Below, piece after piece: positions 23,993 to 35,663 of a stretch of 64,000 nucleotides of DNA (position 1 is its first letter; each line of letters starts with the position of its first letter). Source of the stretch: Ilex aquifolium. Lineage: Eukaryota; Streptophyta; Magnoliopsida; Aquifoliales; Aquifoliaceae. The notes below the pieces were generated by a model, which worked only from the letters and a program-made list of their open reading frames with translations, was not told where the DNA came from and made no database searches. Location of the stretch: the NCBI GenBank assembly GCA_951799425.1, contig OX637393.1:25128744-25192743 (forward strand). Reading direction: 5' to 3'. The position numbers and the translations under genes were made by a program.

Positions 23993-26480
23993 ATGGAAAG
24001 TAGAGGAAAAAGACACCGGAACGACCGAGGGAGTGGACGGAACAACAACCAATCACTATCGGCCTTTGATCAACAAGCCTTCATGGAGGCTATAGGCACA
24101 ATGACGGCTACTTTTGCACAAGCTAGCGCCAACGTGGACCAAGGAGGCTGGAACTGTTGGAACGAAAATTCTAAGAATCATTGATAGCGCGTATGCATCG
24201 AATACAAAAAATAATTTCGTTAAAATCCTACAAACTGGAACTAGGGTTTACCTTCGAGATCGCTATGGATTGATCTCGTCTTAGCACGAACACAGAATCT
24301 AACAACAAACGTGGAAGACAGCTCGATGAACCTCATGGTCTTCTGTCGTATGTCCTCCAACGTCAAAATCCGGATGCAGTGTGGGCTGTAAAGGCCTCTG
24401 AATTTCTGCTCTCTCAGCCTCTCTTAAAATGTGAGTAATGAATTGATGCTCAATTAGAGAGCCTAGACCTCTATATATATGCTACGACAGAAACCCTAAG
24501 GAGAAATAAGGGACGGGCTTCCAATTGGCCTAGGATTCCTATGTCTATCCTAGAACAAACATCCTACAGTCCATTAATAATAAGTCAGTCCACTAAAAAT
24601 TTATTATCGATCTCCTAAGTCTTATCTCAAAATTATGTTTCGAGCTCCTTATTATTATATGCTTAATAATATTTCCACGTTTAAGATTACAGATGTCCAT
24701 CAATTAAATAAATTGATGATAATTATATTTAATTGACTTTTTTTTTATTCCTTGAGACCTTGCCACTTAACTTATTTGTCATGACGGATAATTAAATCCA
24801 CCTGCAGGGTTTGACATGTACAAAACTTATGAGCTTCCTCAATAGGAAACCATCAACCCATTTAAATACCAGAATATGGTTTCCTTAGTAATTAATTTCT
24901 ATCATACAAATAATATCATTTCCCAATTCACCGAGCTTATTGACTCAATATGAATCTCACCCTTTGATGAATTAAAGTGACAAACATTATATGTCAGTGA
25001 CAATTAAATATCTCAGAATTAAGAGCATAAACAATCAAAATAATCATGATTAAATCAGTAAAAGGTAATAACTTCAACATGGGTCTGTTCAATATACAAA
25101 GTGTATTAGTGCAAAATTTGAGACATCAAACAGTCTCTTACAGTCAAGACAGATTATGTCAGAATATTACACTACAATTATACTGATGGTGTGTCCAATT
25201 CCATCTAGGATTGTAAACCAATATTCATATTATACAAGGATCCGATAATTTGGTCTTCTGTACATAAGCCGAACTCTACACATCAGATTATCTACAATGT
25301 AAAATATAAGACACACATGCATACCATATATCAAATATAATACAAACATTTTGCCCACATTGATTCTCAATAAAATAGAAAAACAAACAAAATCTTATTA
25401 ATTAATAAAATGAGTTTCACTGTAAAAAATAAGTTTTTAGTATATAATTCTATCAGGAACAACTTCCAGTAGTTCAAGGCACACAAACCACCAAACTTTA
25501 TGGGAGGGGCGAATCCGATAGTCGTCGACCATTGGTTCCAACAAATAGAAAAGATCTTAGAGGCTATGGAAATCACATCTGATGCCACTAAGATAAGATT
25601 AACGACCTTTCAACTTGAGGGAGAAGCCCATCTATGGTGGAATTGGGTAAAGGCCTCGAAAAATCTTGAGGCAATGACATGGGAAGAGTTCCGTAAGCTC
25701 TTCATGAACAAGTATGTCCTGTTGGCTGTTTGGCAAGTTAAAGTGCAAAAATTTCTAGACTTGAAGTAAGGGGCAATGACGGTGATGGAATGCGTGGCTA
25801 AGTTCACTGAGCTAGTACGTTTCGCTGAGGATTACGTCACTACAGACTTGGCCAAGGTGAGGAAGTTTGAGGATGGATTGAAGTTGCCCATCTAGGGCAA
25901 GATTGTGGGCCATTGCCTACAAGACTTAGACTCAATGGTCAAGACGGCCAAGGCCATTGAGGGGAAGTGAAAGACACTAAGAGGATCTGGGAGGGCAGTG
26001 CTAAGGATAAGAAGAAGGAGGGCCAATCCTCTTCTTCTAGCTCGAGGAAGAAGCAAAAGAAATCTACCCCACAAGGGTATCAAGAGCAAGGCCGAGGATA
26101 TCAATGGCAAGGTCAAGGTCAATCCTCCCAAGGTGGGAGAGATTTCAGGGACACTTATCAGGCCGGCCAGAGGACTTGCTTGATATGCCACCAACATGGC
26201 CATTTGAAGCGGGATTGTCCTCAGAGACAGGGATCCCAGAGTTTCGGGACATATCAGTTTCAGTCATCGGTAGGGCATCCACGAACATTTTTCACACCAC
26301 CCTATCCCACCATGGGCCAGGGAAGCCAATTCCAATTTCAGGGTGCTGCACAAGCCCCTACCACTTTATGAGAGGGGACTCTGCAATCAGGCTAGATGGG
26401 CCAAGGTTCGGGCCAAGGTCGAGGCCAAGGTTAGGGCTTTTAGGCAGGGACCCAGGGGTGATTCTACGTCATCACACCAT
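23993..26480 (+). pseudogene. Element C gag (decayed, split by J)
   Basis: Starts at ATG 23993. The N-terminal part (MESRGKRHRN...) runs to 24154, and gag resumes at 25461. The capsid block KPPNFMGGANPIVVDHWFQQIEKI..LEGEAHLWWN (25488-25640) is typical of Ty3 chromoviruses. A CCHC zinc knuckle, CLICHQHGHLKRDC, lies at about 26178-26220. Stops at 25767 (TAA) and 25893 (TAG) and a frameshift near 25960 break it. Gag would form the particle and bind RNA. Removing J and one ggaac joins the frame as ...GGWNNFQ. Confidence 0.85.
24155..25455 (-). mobile_element. Solo LTR J, Copia-like (1.30 kb)
   Basis: In plus text it begins TGTTGGAACG and ends AATTCTATCA. It is flanked by exact ggaac duplications (24150-24154 and 25456-25460). 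In minus sense a TATA-like tatatatagagg precedes a transcribed-looking segment that ends cgttccaaca, so it lies in minus orientation. No coding region. The Copia assignment is from overall LTR style and is tentative. Confidence 0.85.
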
Positions 26481-26534
26481 AGACTGAGCCAACAGATCAG
26501 TCAGTGATCTAGTGTACATTTTTACTCTCTCGAT

Positions 26535-26950
26535 TATGGGCAAAGGTATTATTTGATTTGAGTGCATCTCACTCATTTATTCCTACATCTTGTGTGAAAG
26601 ACTTGGGCTTAGAGTTTAAGACCTTAGAAGAGATATTGCATGTGAGTTCCCCCTAGGAGCTAGGGTTTGCATTGATCAGATATGTCAGGGGTGTGAGCTA
26701 GAGATTTCGGGAGTTCTACTAACTGTGGACTTAGGGTTATGAACATGTCAGAGTTTGATGTCATCATCGGGATGGATTGGTTGGCAGCACACCGAGTCGT
26801 CATTGACTGTGATCGAAAAAGGGTTATCGCTTATACACCAGAGGGTGTTTGTTTCAAGTTTCAGAGAGAAAAGCACGATGCTTTACCCAAGTAGTATACA
26901 ACTCCCATTGGCATGGGTAGTTGATGGGTTGGCTTGCGAGCCTTACACTT
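26535..26950 (+). pseudogene. Element C aspartic protease (decayed)
   Basis: The active-site region reads LFDLSASHSFI (about 26547-26580) where LFDSGASHSFI is usual, so the Asp is kept but the next two residues are changed. A later block, SEFDVIIGMDWLAAHRVVIDC (26750-26810), is the usual second half. Frames change and stops occur between the blocks. Confidence 0.8.
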
Positions 26951-26969
26951 GAGGACGATGCGAGACAGG

Positions 26970-27509
26970 AATTGGGTCTACCTCGGGTAGTGTGTGAATA
27001 TGCAAATGATTTCCCAGATGAGTTGCTAGGATTACCTCCACATCGAGATGTAGACTTCACCATTGAGTTATAACCCGGTGCATCCCCTATTTCTATGACA
27101 CCACATAGGATGACACCTGCAGAGTTACAAGAGCTCAAGGTCTAATTACAAGAATTGTTGGATAAGGGATTCATTAGATCGAGTACCTTACCTTAGGACA
27201 CTATGGTATTATTTTTCAAGAAGAAATACAAGGCCCTTAGACTTTGTATAGACTACCAGCTATTGAATCGGGTCACTATCAAGAAAAGGAATTCACTGTC
27301 GATGATTGATGATCTCTTTGATTAATTGAGAGGGGCACGGGTCTACTCCAAGATAGACTTGCGCATGGGATACCATCAGTTGAGGATTAAGGAGGCCAAT
27401 ATCCCTAAGACGACGTTCAGAACACGATATAGGCATTTCAAGTTTACTATTATGCCCTTTGGTTTGAAGAATGCTCTGGCGGCATTCATGGAGCCGAATT
27501 GTACATTTC
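26970..27509 (+). pseudogene. Element C reverse transcriptase, N-terminal part
   Basis: Recognisable blocks: an ELPGLPP-like segment (27021), MTPAELQELK (27110), [11 protein letters not shown] (27238), [14 protein letters not shown] (27349) and [18 protein letters not shown] (27437). It ends before the catalytic YxDD region because the sequence jumps into the 3' LTR near 27502-27512. In-frame stops at 27071, 27143, 27194 and 27323. Confidence 0.88.
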
Positions 27510-28238
27510 AGGTGCGAGACAAGCGCTAGTGGATGACCCTCACTTGGGTCCTTGTTGATGAAGGATCCGGATTGTGACTTTTTGGGAAATTGCATTTTTG
27601 TAATCAAATATGTGATTAACTTATAAAATGTTATAAATGGGACATGTAATGAACTCTTTTGGACAATATTTTTCATGTAAATGAATGAATGGATGATTAT
27701 GGTACGAGTTTGAATGGTTTAAAGTTTAAAATGGAAATATTTGGAAAAAATTTGGGCTTAGGTACCTGTATCTAAGTGATTAAGTACCGGTACTACACTA
27801 TCAGATGACTCAGGTACCGGTACCTAGACTTACGGGTACCAGTACCTAGATTCTAGTTAGCTTAGGTACTGGTACCAATGCTTCAGGTACAGGTACCCCG
27901 ATGGACAGTGGGCTCAGGTACTGATACCAGTGTATATAGGTACCAGTACATGAGAAACAAAAGGCGTAGGTACCGGTACCACGTATCAGAGATCCAAGGA
28001 GTCCAATACAAAGGAGCCCGAATTATTGGGGTTTGGACCTTGGAATGGTCTTGTGATGGATATGTGTACAGGTTATGCGTTAGGTAGTGCTCCAGTACAA
28101 AGGAGACTCTGTCCAAGGTTTGTTTTGGTTATGATCCCGGTGAATGAGGGATAACGATGTGCTACTTACAGGTATACTTCTGCGGGTTGATGGGTGATCA
28201 ACTGGTTGAGAAAGGACCCCCGAACTTGGGGTGTCACA
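27503..28238 (+). repeat. 3' LTR of C (5' part deleted)
   Basis: From acatttcaggtgcg onward it matches the 5' LTR from about 23269. It holds a shortened GGTACC palindrome array (27758-27988) and the intact LTR terminus ending gtgtcaca at 28238. Confidence 0.88.
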
Positions 28239-28352
28239 AGGCCCTTTTGAAGTACAAAGATCCAAGGAGTCCCACTGTCTCATGCATAATTGAAAACTTA
28301 TTGAGCAAGCTTTGCTTGAGCTTGGAGCAAGTGTCAATTTACTCCCGTATAG

Positions 28353-29960
28353 TGATTAACCCTAATTAATGCATAATTTAATTAAGTTAATAGGTCAATT
28401 GTGTTAGTTAAACAAAGTTAAACTAGTCAAAGTAAGTCAAATTAGGGTTAATGTGTGAATTAGGAATAATGCATTAATTATTGTTCTTTTCAGGGTTTTG
28501 TGCGTCAAAATTACTGGGGAGCCAATTGTGTCAAAGCTACAAATTATTGGAGAGCCAATTATCAAAGCTACAAACTATATGGTGCCAATTATTAAAGCAA
28601 AACAAAGGGGGATCAAAGTGAAATTAAAGAGCATCTTCTTGGGGCTTGTAAAGAGCATCTTCTTGGGGCTTGTAAAGGGCATCTTTTGGGACTTGTAAAT
28701 GACATCTTTTGGTTGCCTATAAATACCACCCCTTGGGACTTGTAAGAGAGAGATCTCTTTGGTTGTGGAAAACCCTCCAAAAGTAATTACTTTCTTGTAT
28801 TATTGCTTTTTTTTAATTGCTTTCTTCTAATTTAAGTATTGCCTTCTTTTATTGTAATTTATCTCTTTTAATTTCATGTCTAGCAGAAAGATAGATTACT
28901 TTTGGTTGTGGATCACCCTCCAAAAGTGGCTACTTTTCTTCTATTTTTAATATGTGTTTCATTCACTTCCGATGCTTGAGCTTATTTCTTCCCTTAGAAG
29001 AGTGAAACTCTTCCACTTTTCTAGCGCTTCGCCAAAGCTGTGAAAGGTGGAACGTGATTCACTCATTCTTTGTCGAAGATCGGCTCCTTGTTTATTGTAC
29101 CTTATCTTGTAACTTCTATACTTTGAGGAATGAGTATCACTCACTTTTCTAGCTTTACCAAAGCCATGAAGAGTGAGTAGTTTCTTATTCACTCTTCAGT
29201 GAGAGGTGATGGACATGTAGAAATTATCCGGAAGTTATATCTGTGCATTTTCGATTATGTTTAATGCTTTATATTCCCCTTGCTTATTGAATGATTGATT
29301 GCATCTAGCAAAGCTAGGGTACTTTGTATAATCAGGAGTTCTATCTATAACATAGATAACTCTTGCATAGAAAGACTCATCGATTCAAGGCAAGTACCCC
29401 GGCTAGATCTTCATGACTACCCTTAAATCTTCACCATTATTGTGCTTCAATTAAAGAATGGACTAGGAGCATTAATTTCATGATTGGAGGTCTTGTAGAA
29501 ACACTTGCTTGTTTGTAGATGGGTTAAGTCTCGGCACAGGCAATTCTTGTAAACTTCTAGGAAGACATCGGAATCATGTTCTTAATTCTCACAATCCACC
29601 TTTATCTTTCGATTAACCTGTCGTTGACATGGGGGTTAATTGAGTTATCAAACACAATTATAATAAATCGGATAATTAACTACACGTCCAAAGCTTTGAA
29701 CTAAAGAATGACTCTTTTATATTAAAGCTTATCTCACATTTTGTTTAGAAAACTCTCCTGGAAAAAATCTTATATTCTGTCCAGAAAGAATCCTGAACAC
29801 CACAATTTCAAATCTCAAAGGATACAATCAACTGGTCTCCACCACTGCTTACTTTGAAACACTAACAACAGCTCCCTGTGGATTCGACTCCGCACTCAAA
29901 CCGGATTATTACTACAGCTTGACCGCTTGCACTTGGGTGTACACATTTCGGATCAAGTCA
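28353..29960 (+). repeat. 5' LTR of E (1608 bp)
   Basis: Begins TGATTAACCC and ends GATCAAGTCA. Nearly the same as the 3' LTR by eye, except for scattered substitutions and one extra ~26-base unit (gcatcttcttggggcttgta doubled at about 28630-28685). cctataaataccacc at 28716 is a TATA-like box. Confidence 0.93.
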
Positions 29961-29966
29961 AGTTTT

Positions 29967-29984
29967 TGGCGCCGTTGCCGGGGA
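29967..29984 (+). other. Primer binding site of E (tRNA-Asp type)
   Basis: tggcgccgttgccgggga, six bases after the LTR, is the complement of the plant tRNA-Asp 3' end, the usual primer of Athila elements. It appears intact. Confidence 0.9.
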
Positions 29985-30087
29985 GCCATAAAAAGTGTTT
30001 GAAGGTAAAAGGTAAAAAGACATTTTTTTATGTATATTCTTTGGTTTACTGTGAATAATTTTGTTTTGTTTTATTTTCTTTATTTTT

Positions 30088-32078
30088 ATGTCTGAGGGCA
30101 CTCCTCACTATCAGAATTTGCCAGCAAAATCATTTGAGTCTGTGAATCAGCCTAAACCAAATTCACCTAAATCAGTAGCAGACTCCTGTGAGGGAAATAT
30201 GGTAAATAATGAAAGAAACGGAGAAGTCCCTATGAGAGAGAGGGAAGTACCTAACACTCGAACTTTGCGGGATTACCTAAATCCCACAAGAAATAGTGTC
30301 CCCTCTTATTTTTGTATTCCTTGAAAATGCTCCCCTCTTTACTGTAAAGTCGGGGATAGTGCAGCTGTTACCTGTTTTTCATGGATTGGATACAGAAAAT
30401 TCATATCTGCATATAAAAGATTTTGAGGAAGTATGTGGAACATTTCAAGGCAATTCTGAAATGGCCAAGATGAAACTTTTTTCATTCTCTTTAAGGGACA
30501 AAGCTAAACAATGGCTAAGTTTTTTAAAAGCTCTTTCAATACCTGACTGACAGGCATTACAGAATGAATTTTTCAGAAATTTTTTTCATCTACACCGCAC
30601 TAATGCACTAAAAAGACAGATCATGAATTTTTCGGTCGACGAAGGAGAAACATTTTACCAAAGTTGGGAGAGATTCAAAGATCTTCTCCAATCCTGCCCA
30701 CACCATGCTTTTGAGAATTGGACTTTGGTAGGATTTTTCTATGACTCCTTGCCCTCTAGACTACGCCAGTTCGTCGAAATGATGACTCAAGGAGAATTTA
30801 TGGAAAAAAGTCAGGAAGAGGCATTCGATTTTTTTGACACCATATCTGATAGTTCTTAGATGTGGGACTCAGCCTCCTCTACCACTGTTGAAGCCATACC
30901 ATCTCCTTCCCAAGGAGGTAAGTATGTCTTGAGAGATGATGATGACCTAAGAGCGAAAATGTCTACGTTGTCTCGAAAGCTTGAAGCATTAGAGATGAAG
31001 AAGGTCCATCAAGTTGAGGTTAGCTCTTCCACAGAACAAGTGTGTGAAATCTGTGCGCTGTGCGGTAACAGGACACCTTACTGGGGAGTGTCCCACCATC
31101 CCAGCATTCAAAGAGGTCTTGTTGGAACAAACAAATGCAGTTTCCAACTTCAACAAGCCTTACTCCAACCCATACTCTGAAACATATAATCCAGGGTGGC
31201 GGAACCACCCGAACTTCAGTTGGATGAACACACAATCAACGCCCATGAACCAACAACAAGGTTCATACCCACCAGCTCAAGGACCTCCCGCATATCAACC
31301 ATACCAATCACCACAAAAGAGGAGCCTTGAGGATACACTGAATCAGTTCATGCAAACCCAAATGAACTACAACACTCATTCCACACAGGCTTTGACAGAT
31401 TTCAAAACACAGACCACTCAATCTTTCGAGGATCTTAAAAGCCACATCCAAAAGTTGACCCAATCCATGGCCACACACGAAAAGGGCAAGTTCCCTGCCC
31501 AACCAAAGCAACCACAAGGCCAATTCCATGTGGGGAACCCTTCAACCACAGGAAACCCACAAGACCAAGCCCAAGTTGTCACTACACTAAGAAGTGGCAA
31601 GGTGATTGACAAGATCATCAGAGACATGCTCATTCCAAAGCCAAAACCTGTGTCAATCCCAGTCAACTCATCATTTGAGCCTAAACCAATTGAGACTGAA
31701 CTTGAAGCAGAACCTGAGCCTATGATTGAGCAAGAGCTAGAACCTTCTGAGGAAAGAGAACCTTCATGTTCCATTCCTGCTCCTTTTCCTCATAGACTCA
31801 AAACCAAACAGAAGTTGAAAAATCAACCTGAAATTTACGAGCTTTTTAAGCAAGTAAACATCAACATCCCACTTCTGGATACAATCAAACAAGTTCCGTC
31901 TTATGCCAAGCTTCTAAAAGACTTGTGCATAGTCAAGAGAAGCCAGAATGTCCAAAAAAGAGTCTTCCTAACAGAACAAGCCAGTGCCCTTCTTCAACAC
32001 AAAACCCTTCCAAAATACAAAGACCTAGGGTGTTCGACTGTGTCATGTGTCATGTGTCATTGGAAACTTCAGAATTGA
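30088..32078 (+). pseudogene. Athila E gag and linker (decayed)
   Basis: The likely start is ATG 30088 (MSEGTPHYQN), after a short leader. Blocks: TLRDYLNPTRNSVPS (30260), ENAPLFTVKSGIVQLLPVFHGL (30322), MNFSVDEGETFYQSWERFKDLLQ (30623), and a nucleocapsid knuckle CEIC..GHLTGEC around 31042-31090. A Gln/Pro-rich segment and an acidic PEPMIEQELEP region follow. Lesions: frameshift near 30310, stops at 30548 and 30857, frameshift near 31060, and a frameshift from a gtgtcat triplication near 32040-32062. The last part is a 354-codon open stretch, 31014-32078. Confidence 0.88.
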
Positions 32079-32520
32079 ACAAGCACTGTTAGAGCTTGGA
32101 GCCAGTGTTAATTTGCTACCTTATTCTGTCTACCAACAGTTGAGTTTGGGTGAACTCAAACCCACTTGTGTCACAATTCAGTTGGCCGATAGATCTGTCA
32201 AAACCCCTAGAGGCATTGTTGAAGATGTACTTGTCCAAGTTGACAACTTTGTCTTCCCTATTAACTTCATTGTTCTGGATACTCAGCCAGCAATACATTC
32301 GTAAAACCAAATTCCCATCATTCTTGGTAGACCTTTCTTAGAAACTTCCAATGCACTAATCAATTGCAGGAATGGAGTCATGAAATTAACTTTTGGGAAT
32401 ATGACTCTCGAACTAAATATTTTCAATATTGCTAAGCATCCAGAAGAAGACAAGGAAGAAGGGGAAATAAACTCCATTGAATCTTTGATACATGAACATC
32501 TGAATGACACATTCTATGAG
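32063..32520 (+). pseudogene. Athila E aspartic protease (decayed)
   Basis: IEQALLELGASVNLLPYSVYQQL places the active site as ELGAS where DLGAS is usual. Element D has the same ELGAS, so the change may be ancestral to this family. Then PIILGRPFLETSNALINC as the second half. A TAA at 32302-32304 and the upstream 7-base triplication separate it from gag. Confidence 0.85.
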
Positions 32521-33771
32521 AACCCTAGTGAATCTTCTCTGCTAGAGTTCATCTCATCTGGAACAACAAATGATGGCCCAAATCCACAAAGTTGCCCTAC
32601 TCATGCTGTTGAGACATGGGCCCCCAAATTCGAAGAGATTTCACCAAGTGGCACAAAGCCACTCTCATCAAGTATCAGGCCACCAAAGCCTGAATTGAAA
32701 CCTTTCCCATCTGACCTCAAATATGCATTCTTAGGAGATGATGAGTCATACCCAGTGGTAATTTCATCTAAGCTCACAGACTTACAAGAGTCTAAATTGA
32801 TCGAATTTGTTCAAAGTCATAAAAGCACCATTGGGTGGACCATCGCTGACTTGAAAGGTATAAGCCCGTTAATATGCAATCATGCTATATACCTTGAAGA
32901 AGGTTCAAAACCCTCTCGTCAAATACAACGACTAAACCCTCACATGAAGGAAGTTGTGAGAACTGAGGTACTCAAGCTCTTAGATGCAGGGATAATCTTC
33001 CCCATCTCTGATAGCAAGTGGGTTAGTCCAACCCAAGTTGTGCCCAAAAAGTCTGGGGTCACAGTGGTAAAAAATGATGCAAATGAACTAGTACCAACTC
33101 GAGTCATCATAGGATGGTGAATGTGTATTGACTATCAAAAACTCAATTTGGTCACTAGAAAATATCATTTTCCTCTTCCATTTCTTGACCAAGTCCTATA
33201 GAGAATTGCAAGCCACGCATTCTACTGTTTCCTAGATGGGTATTCTGGATACAATCAAATTGAGATAGAATTAGATGATCAGGAGAAAACAACCTTCACA
33301 TGCCCCTTTGACACTTTTGTATTCAAAAGGATGCCATTTGGACTTTGTAACGCTCCTGCAACATTCTAAAGGTGTATGCTAAGCTTGTTCAGTGACATGG
33401 TTGAAATTTTTTTGGAAGTATTCATGGATGACTTCTCTGTTTATGGTGACTTATTTGATTTGTGTCTGGCCAACCTAGAAAAGGTGCTAATCAGATGTAA
33501 GGAAGCCAATCTAGTGCTAAATTGGAAAAAATGCCATTTCATGGTAACGCAAGGCATTGTCCTTGGTCACATTGTGTCGTCTGAGGGTATAAAAGTTGAC
33601 AAGGCAAAAATAGATCTGATTGAAAATTTGCCTGCCCCTAAGACTGTAAAGGATGTCCGATCATTCCTAGGACATGCAGGTTTTTACAAGAGATTCATAA
33701 AAGACTTTAGTACCATAGCAAAACTCATGTGTCATCTTCTAAGTCAGGACATAATATTTGATTGGAAATAA
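32521..33771 (+). pseudogene. Athila E reverse transcriptase (decayed)
   Basis: The linker PPKPELKPFPSDLKYAFLG (32680) leads to LKGISPLICNHAIYLEEG (32850). RT blocks follow: LLDAGIIFPISDSKWVSPTQVVPKKSG (32980), CIDYQKLN (33124), FLDGYSGYNQI (33232), MPFGLCNAPATF (33331) and the catalytic VFMDDFSVYG at 33420-33449. Stops at 33118 (TGA, where Trp or Arg is expected), 33200, 33367 and 33769. Confidence 0.9.
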
Positions 33772-34230
33772 GCATGCCAGAAAGCCTTTGACAAGCTGAA
33801 AGACATGTTAATTTCTGCTCCAATAATGCAACCCCCTGACTGGACTCTTCCATTTGAATTGATGTGTGATGCAAGTGATTATGTTGTAGGTGCTGTGTTG
33901 GGACAAAGAAAAGATAAGAAACCTCATGTGATTTACTATGTAAACAAAACTTTGAATGATGCTCAAATGAATTATTCAACAACTGAAAAAGAATTGCTTG
34001 TTGTAGTTTTTGCTCTGGAAAAATTCCGTTCTTATCTTGTTGGTTCTTCTGTTACTGTATTCACTGACCATGCAGCCCTAAAATTCTTGCTCACAAAGAA
34101 GGACGTCAAGCCAAGAATCTTGAGATGGATACTCTATATCCAAGAGTTTGATCTTGTCATCAAAGACAAGAAAGGTGTCGAGAATGTGGTGGCAGATCAT
34201 CTGTCTAGATTAACATATGAATTTCGTGAA
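33772..34230 (+). pseudogene. Athila E RNase H
   Basis: Open from about 33772 to the integrase. ELMCDASDYVVGAVLGQ (33856) carries the first Asp, YYSTTEKELL-like text (33970) the Glu, and FTDHAALKFLL (34062) the third acidic residue. This stretch is uninterrupted and shares the 370-codon open frame 33805-34917. Confidence 0.9.
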
Positions 34231-34239
34231 GATGGACTG

Positions 34240-35620
34240 CCAATCAATGAGAAATTCCCCGATGAACAACTGTTCATGATTGATAAGACACCATGGTACG
34301 CGGTTATTGCTAACTTCCTTACTACTGGTATGTTCCCACCGTCCTTTACCATGATGGACAAAAAAAAAATTCTGAGGGAGGTTCGTAACTTCTTTTGGGA
34401 AAATCCCTACATATTCAAGTACTGTAAGGATCAAATCATAAGGCGTTGCATCCCCGCTCATGAAAGCAGCCAGGTAATAACATTTTGTCATTCTGAAGCA
34501 TGCGGTGACCATTTTTCATCAAGGAAAACCGCTGCAAAAATCCTGCAGCGTGGATTTTATTGGCCCACACTTTTCAAAGATGTCCATACCTTTTGTTTAA
34601 CTTGCGATAGATACCAAATGTTGGGAAGCATTTCTAAAAGAAACATGATGCCCTTAAACCCCATTCTGGTGATTGAAATTTTTGATTGTTGGGGCATCGA
34701 TTTTATGGGACCATTTCCCCCTTCCTTTGGCTATCTATACATTTTAGTGGCCGTAGACTATGTATCTAAATGGGTTGAAACATTTCCATGCCGAAACAAT
34801 GATCACCGCACAATGATCAAATTTTTAAAAGAAATTTTTTTATCCCGGTTTGGAATTTCGAGATCAATCATAAGTGATGGGGTGCTCATTTTTGCAATCG
34901 TCCATTCTGGAATTTAATGAGAAAATACTTGATTTTTCACAAAATTGTAACCCCTTATCACCCACAGACTAGTGGACAGGCTGAATTAGCTAATTGAGAG
35001 ATCAAATTAATTTTAGAAAAAATGGTAAATCCAGACCGCAAAGATTGGTCATTAAGACTAACTGATGCACTCTGGGCATATCGCACTACTTTCAAAACAA
35101 TTTTGGGCATGTCTCCTTATCGATTAGTCTATGGAAAACAATGTCACCTACATGTGGAATTGGAACATAGGGCATACTGGGCCATTAAAACAATGAATTT
35201 TGACCTGGACAAGGCCGGACTAGCAAGGAAACTTCAGATAAATGAATTAGAGGAATTGAGAAATAAAGCATATGAGAATGCTAAGATTGCGAAAACCAGG
35301 ATGAAAATTTTTCATGACAAGAACATTGTACGGAAGTCTTTTGAACCTTCTCAAAAAGTCCTATTGTTCAATTCAAGACTCCACCTCTTTCCTGGTAAGT
35401 TGAAGTCAAGATGGACTATGCCTTACATTGTCAAAAAGGTGTTTGGCCATGGAACAGTTGAAGTAGAAAACCCATCGAATGGTAATATCTTTACTGTTAA
35501 TGGTCAGCGGTTGAAACCATTTGTGGAGGACTTTGTTAAAAATGTGGACACCATTCTTTTGATGGAACCAGAATATCCCTCCGAGATTCGCGCCTGCCGA
35601 CACTCAAATGGATCGGGTCA
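34240..35620 (+). pseudogene. Athila E integrase (decayed)
   Basis: Zinc-binding region: His at 34459-34500 (HESSQVITFCHSEACGDHF) and the Cys pair CLTCDR near 34594. Core: D in FDCWGIDFMGP (34681), D in IISDG (34870) and E in SGQAELAN (34970). The region after ISDG is divergent, with a stop at 34915 and another at 34996. The C-terminal part (35022-35663) is open and has the [13 protein letters not shown] block at 35107. It would insert the DNA copy into chromatin. Confidence 0.88.
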
Positions 35621-35663
35621 GGAAAAATACATCCTGACCCGACCCGAGAGAACGCCTTTATGA

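Larger units (their letters stand above)
21510..28238 (+). mobile_element. Chromovirus-type element C (Tekay/Del-like, internally deleted)
   Basis: Begins TGTAAAGCCC and ends GGTGTCACA, flanked by exact aggcc duplications. Order: 5' LTR lacking its 3' end, short leader, gag with zinc knuckle, protease, first part of reverse transcriptase, then a direct jump at about 27510 into the middle of the 3' LTR. No PBS, no polypurine tract, no integrase and no chromodomain remain. It holds solo LTR J. Lineage is inferred from the long LTR and the style of the reverse transcriptase N-terminus. Confidence 0.88.

Noticed and set aside
25892-26203. 103-codon minus-strand ORF in C gag
   Set aside because: Shadow of the nucleocapsid region of gag.
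31418-31774. 118-codon minus-strand ORF within E gag
   Set aside because: Shadow of the sense gag linker, whose acidic and Gln/Pro-rich codons leave the other strand open.
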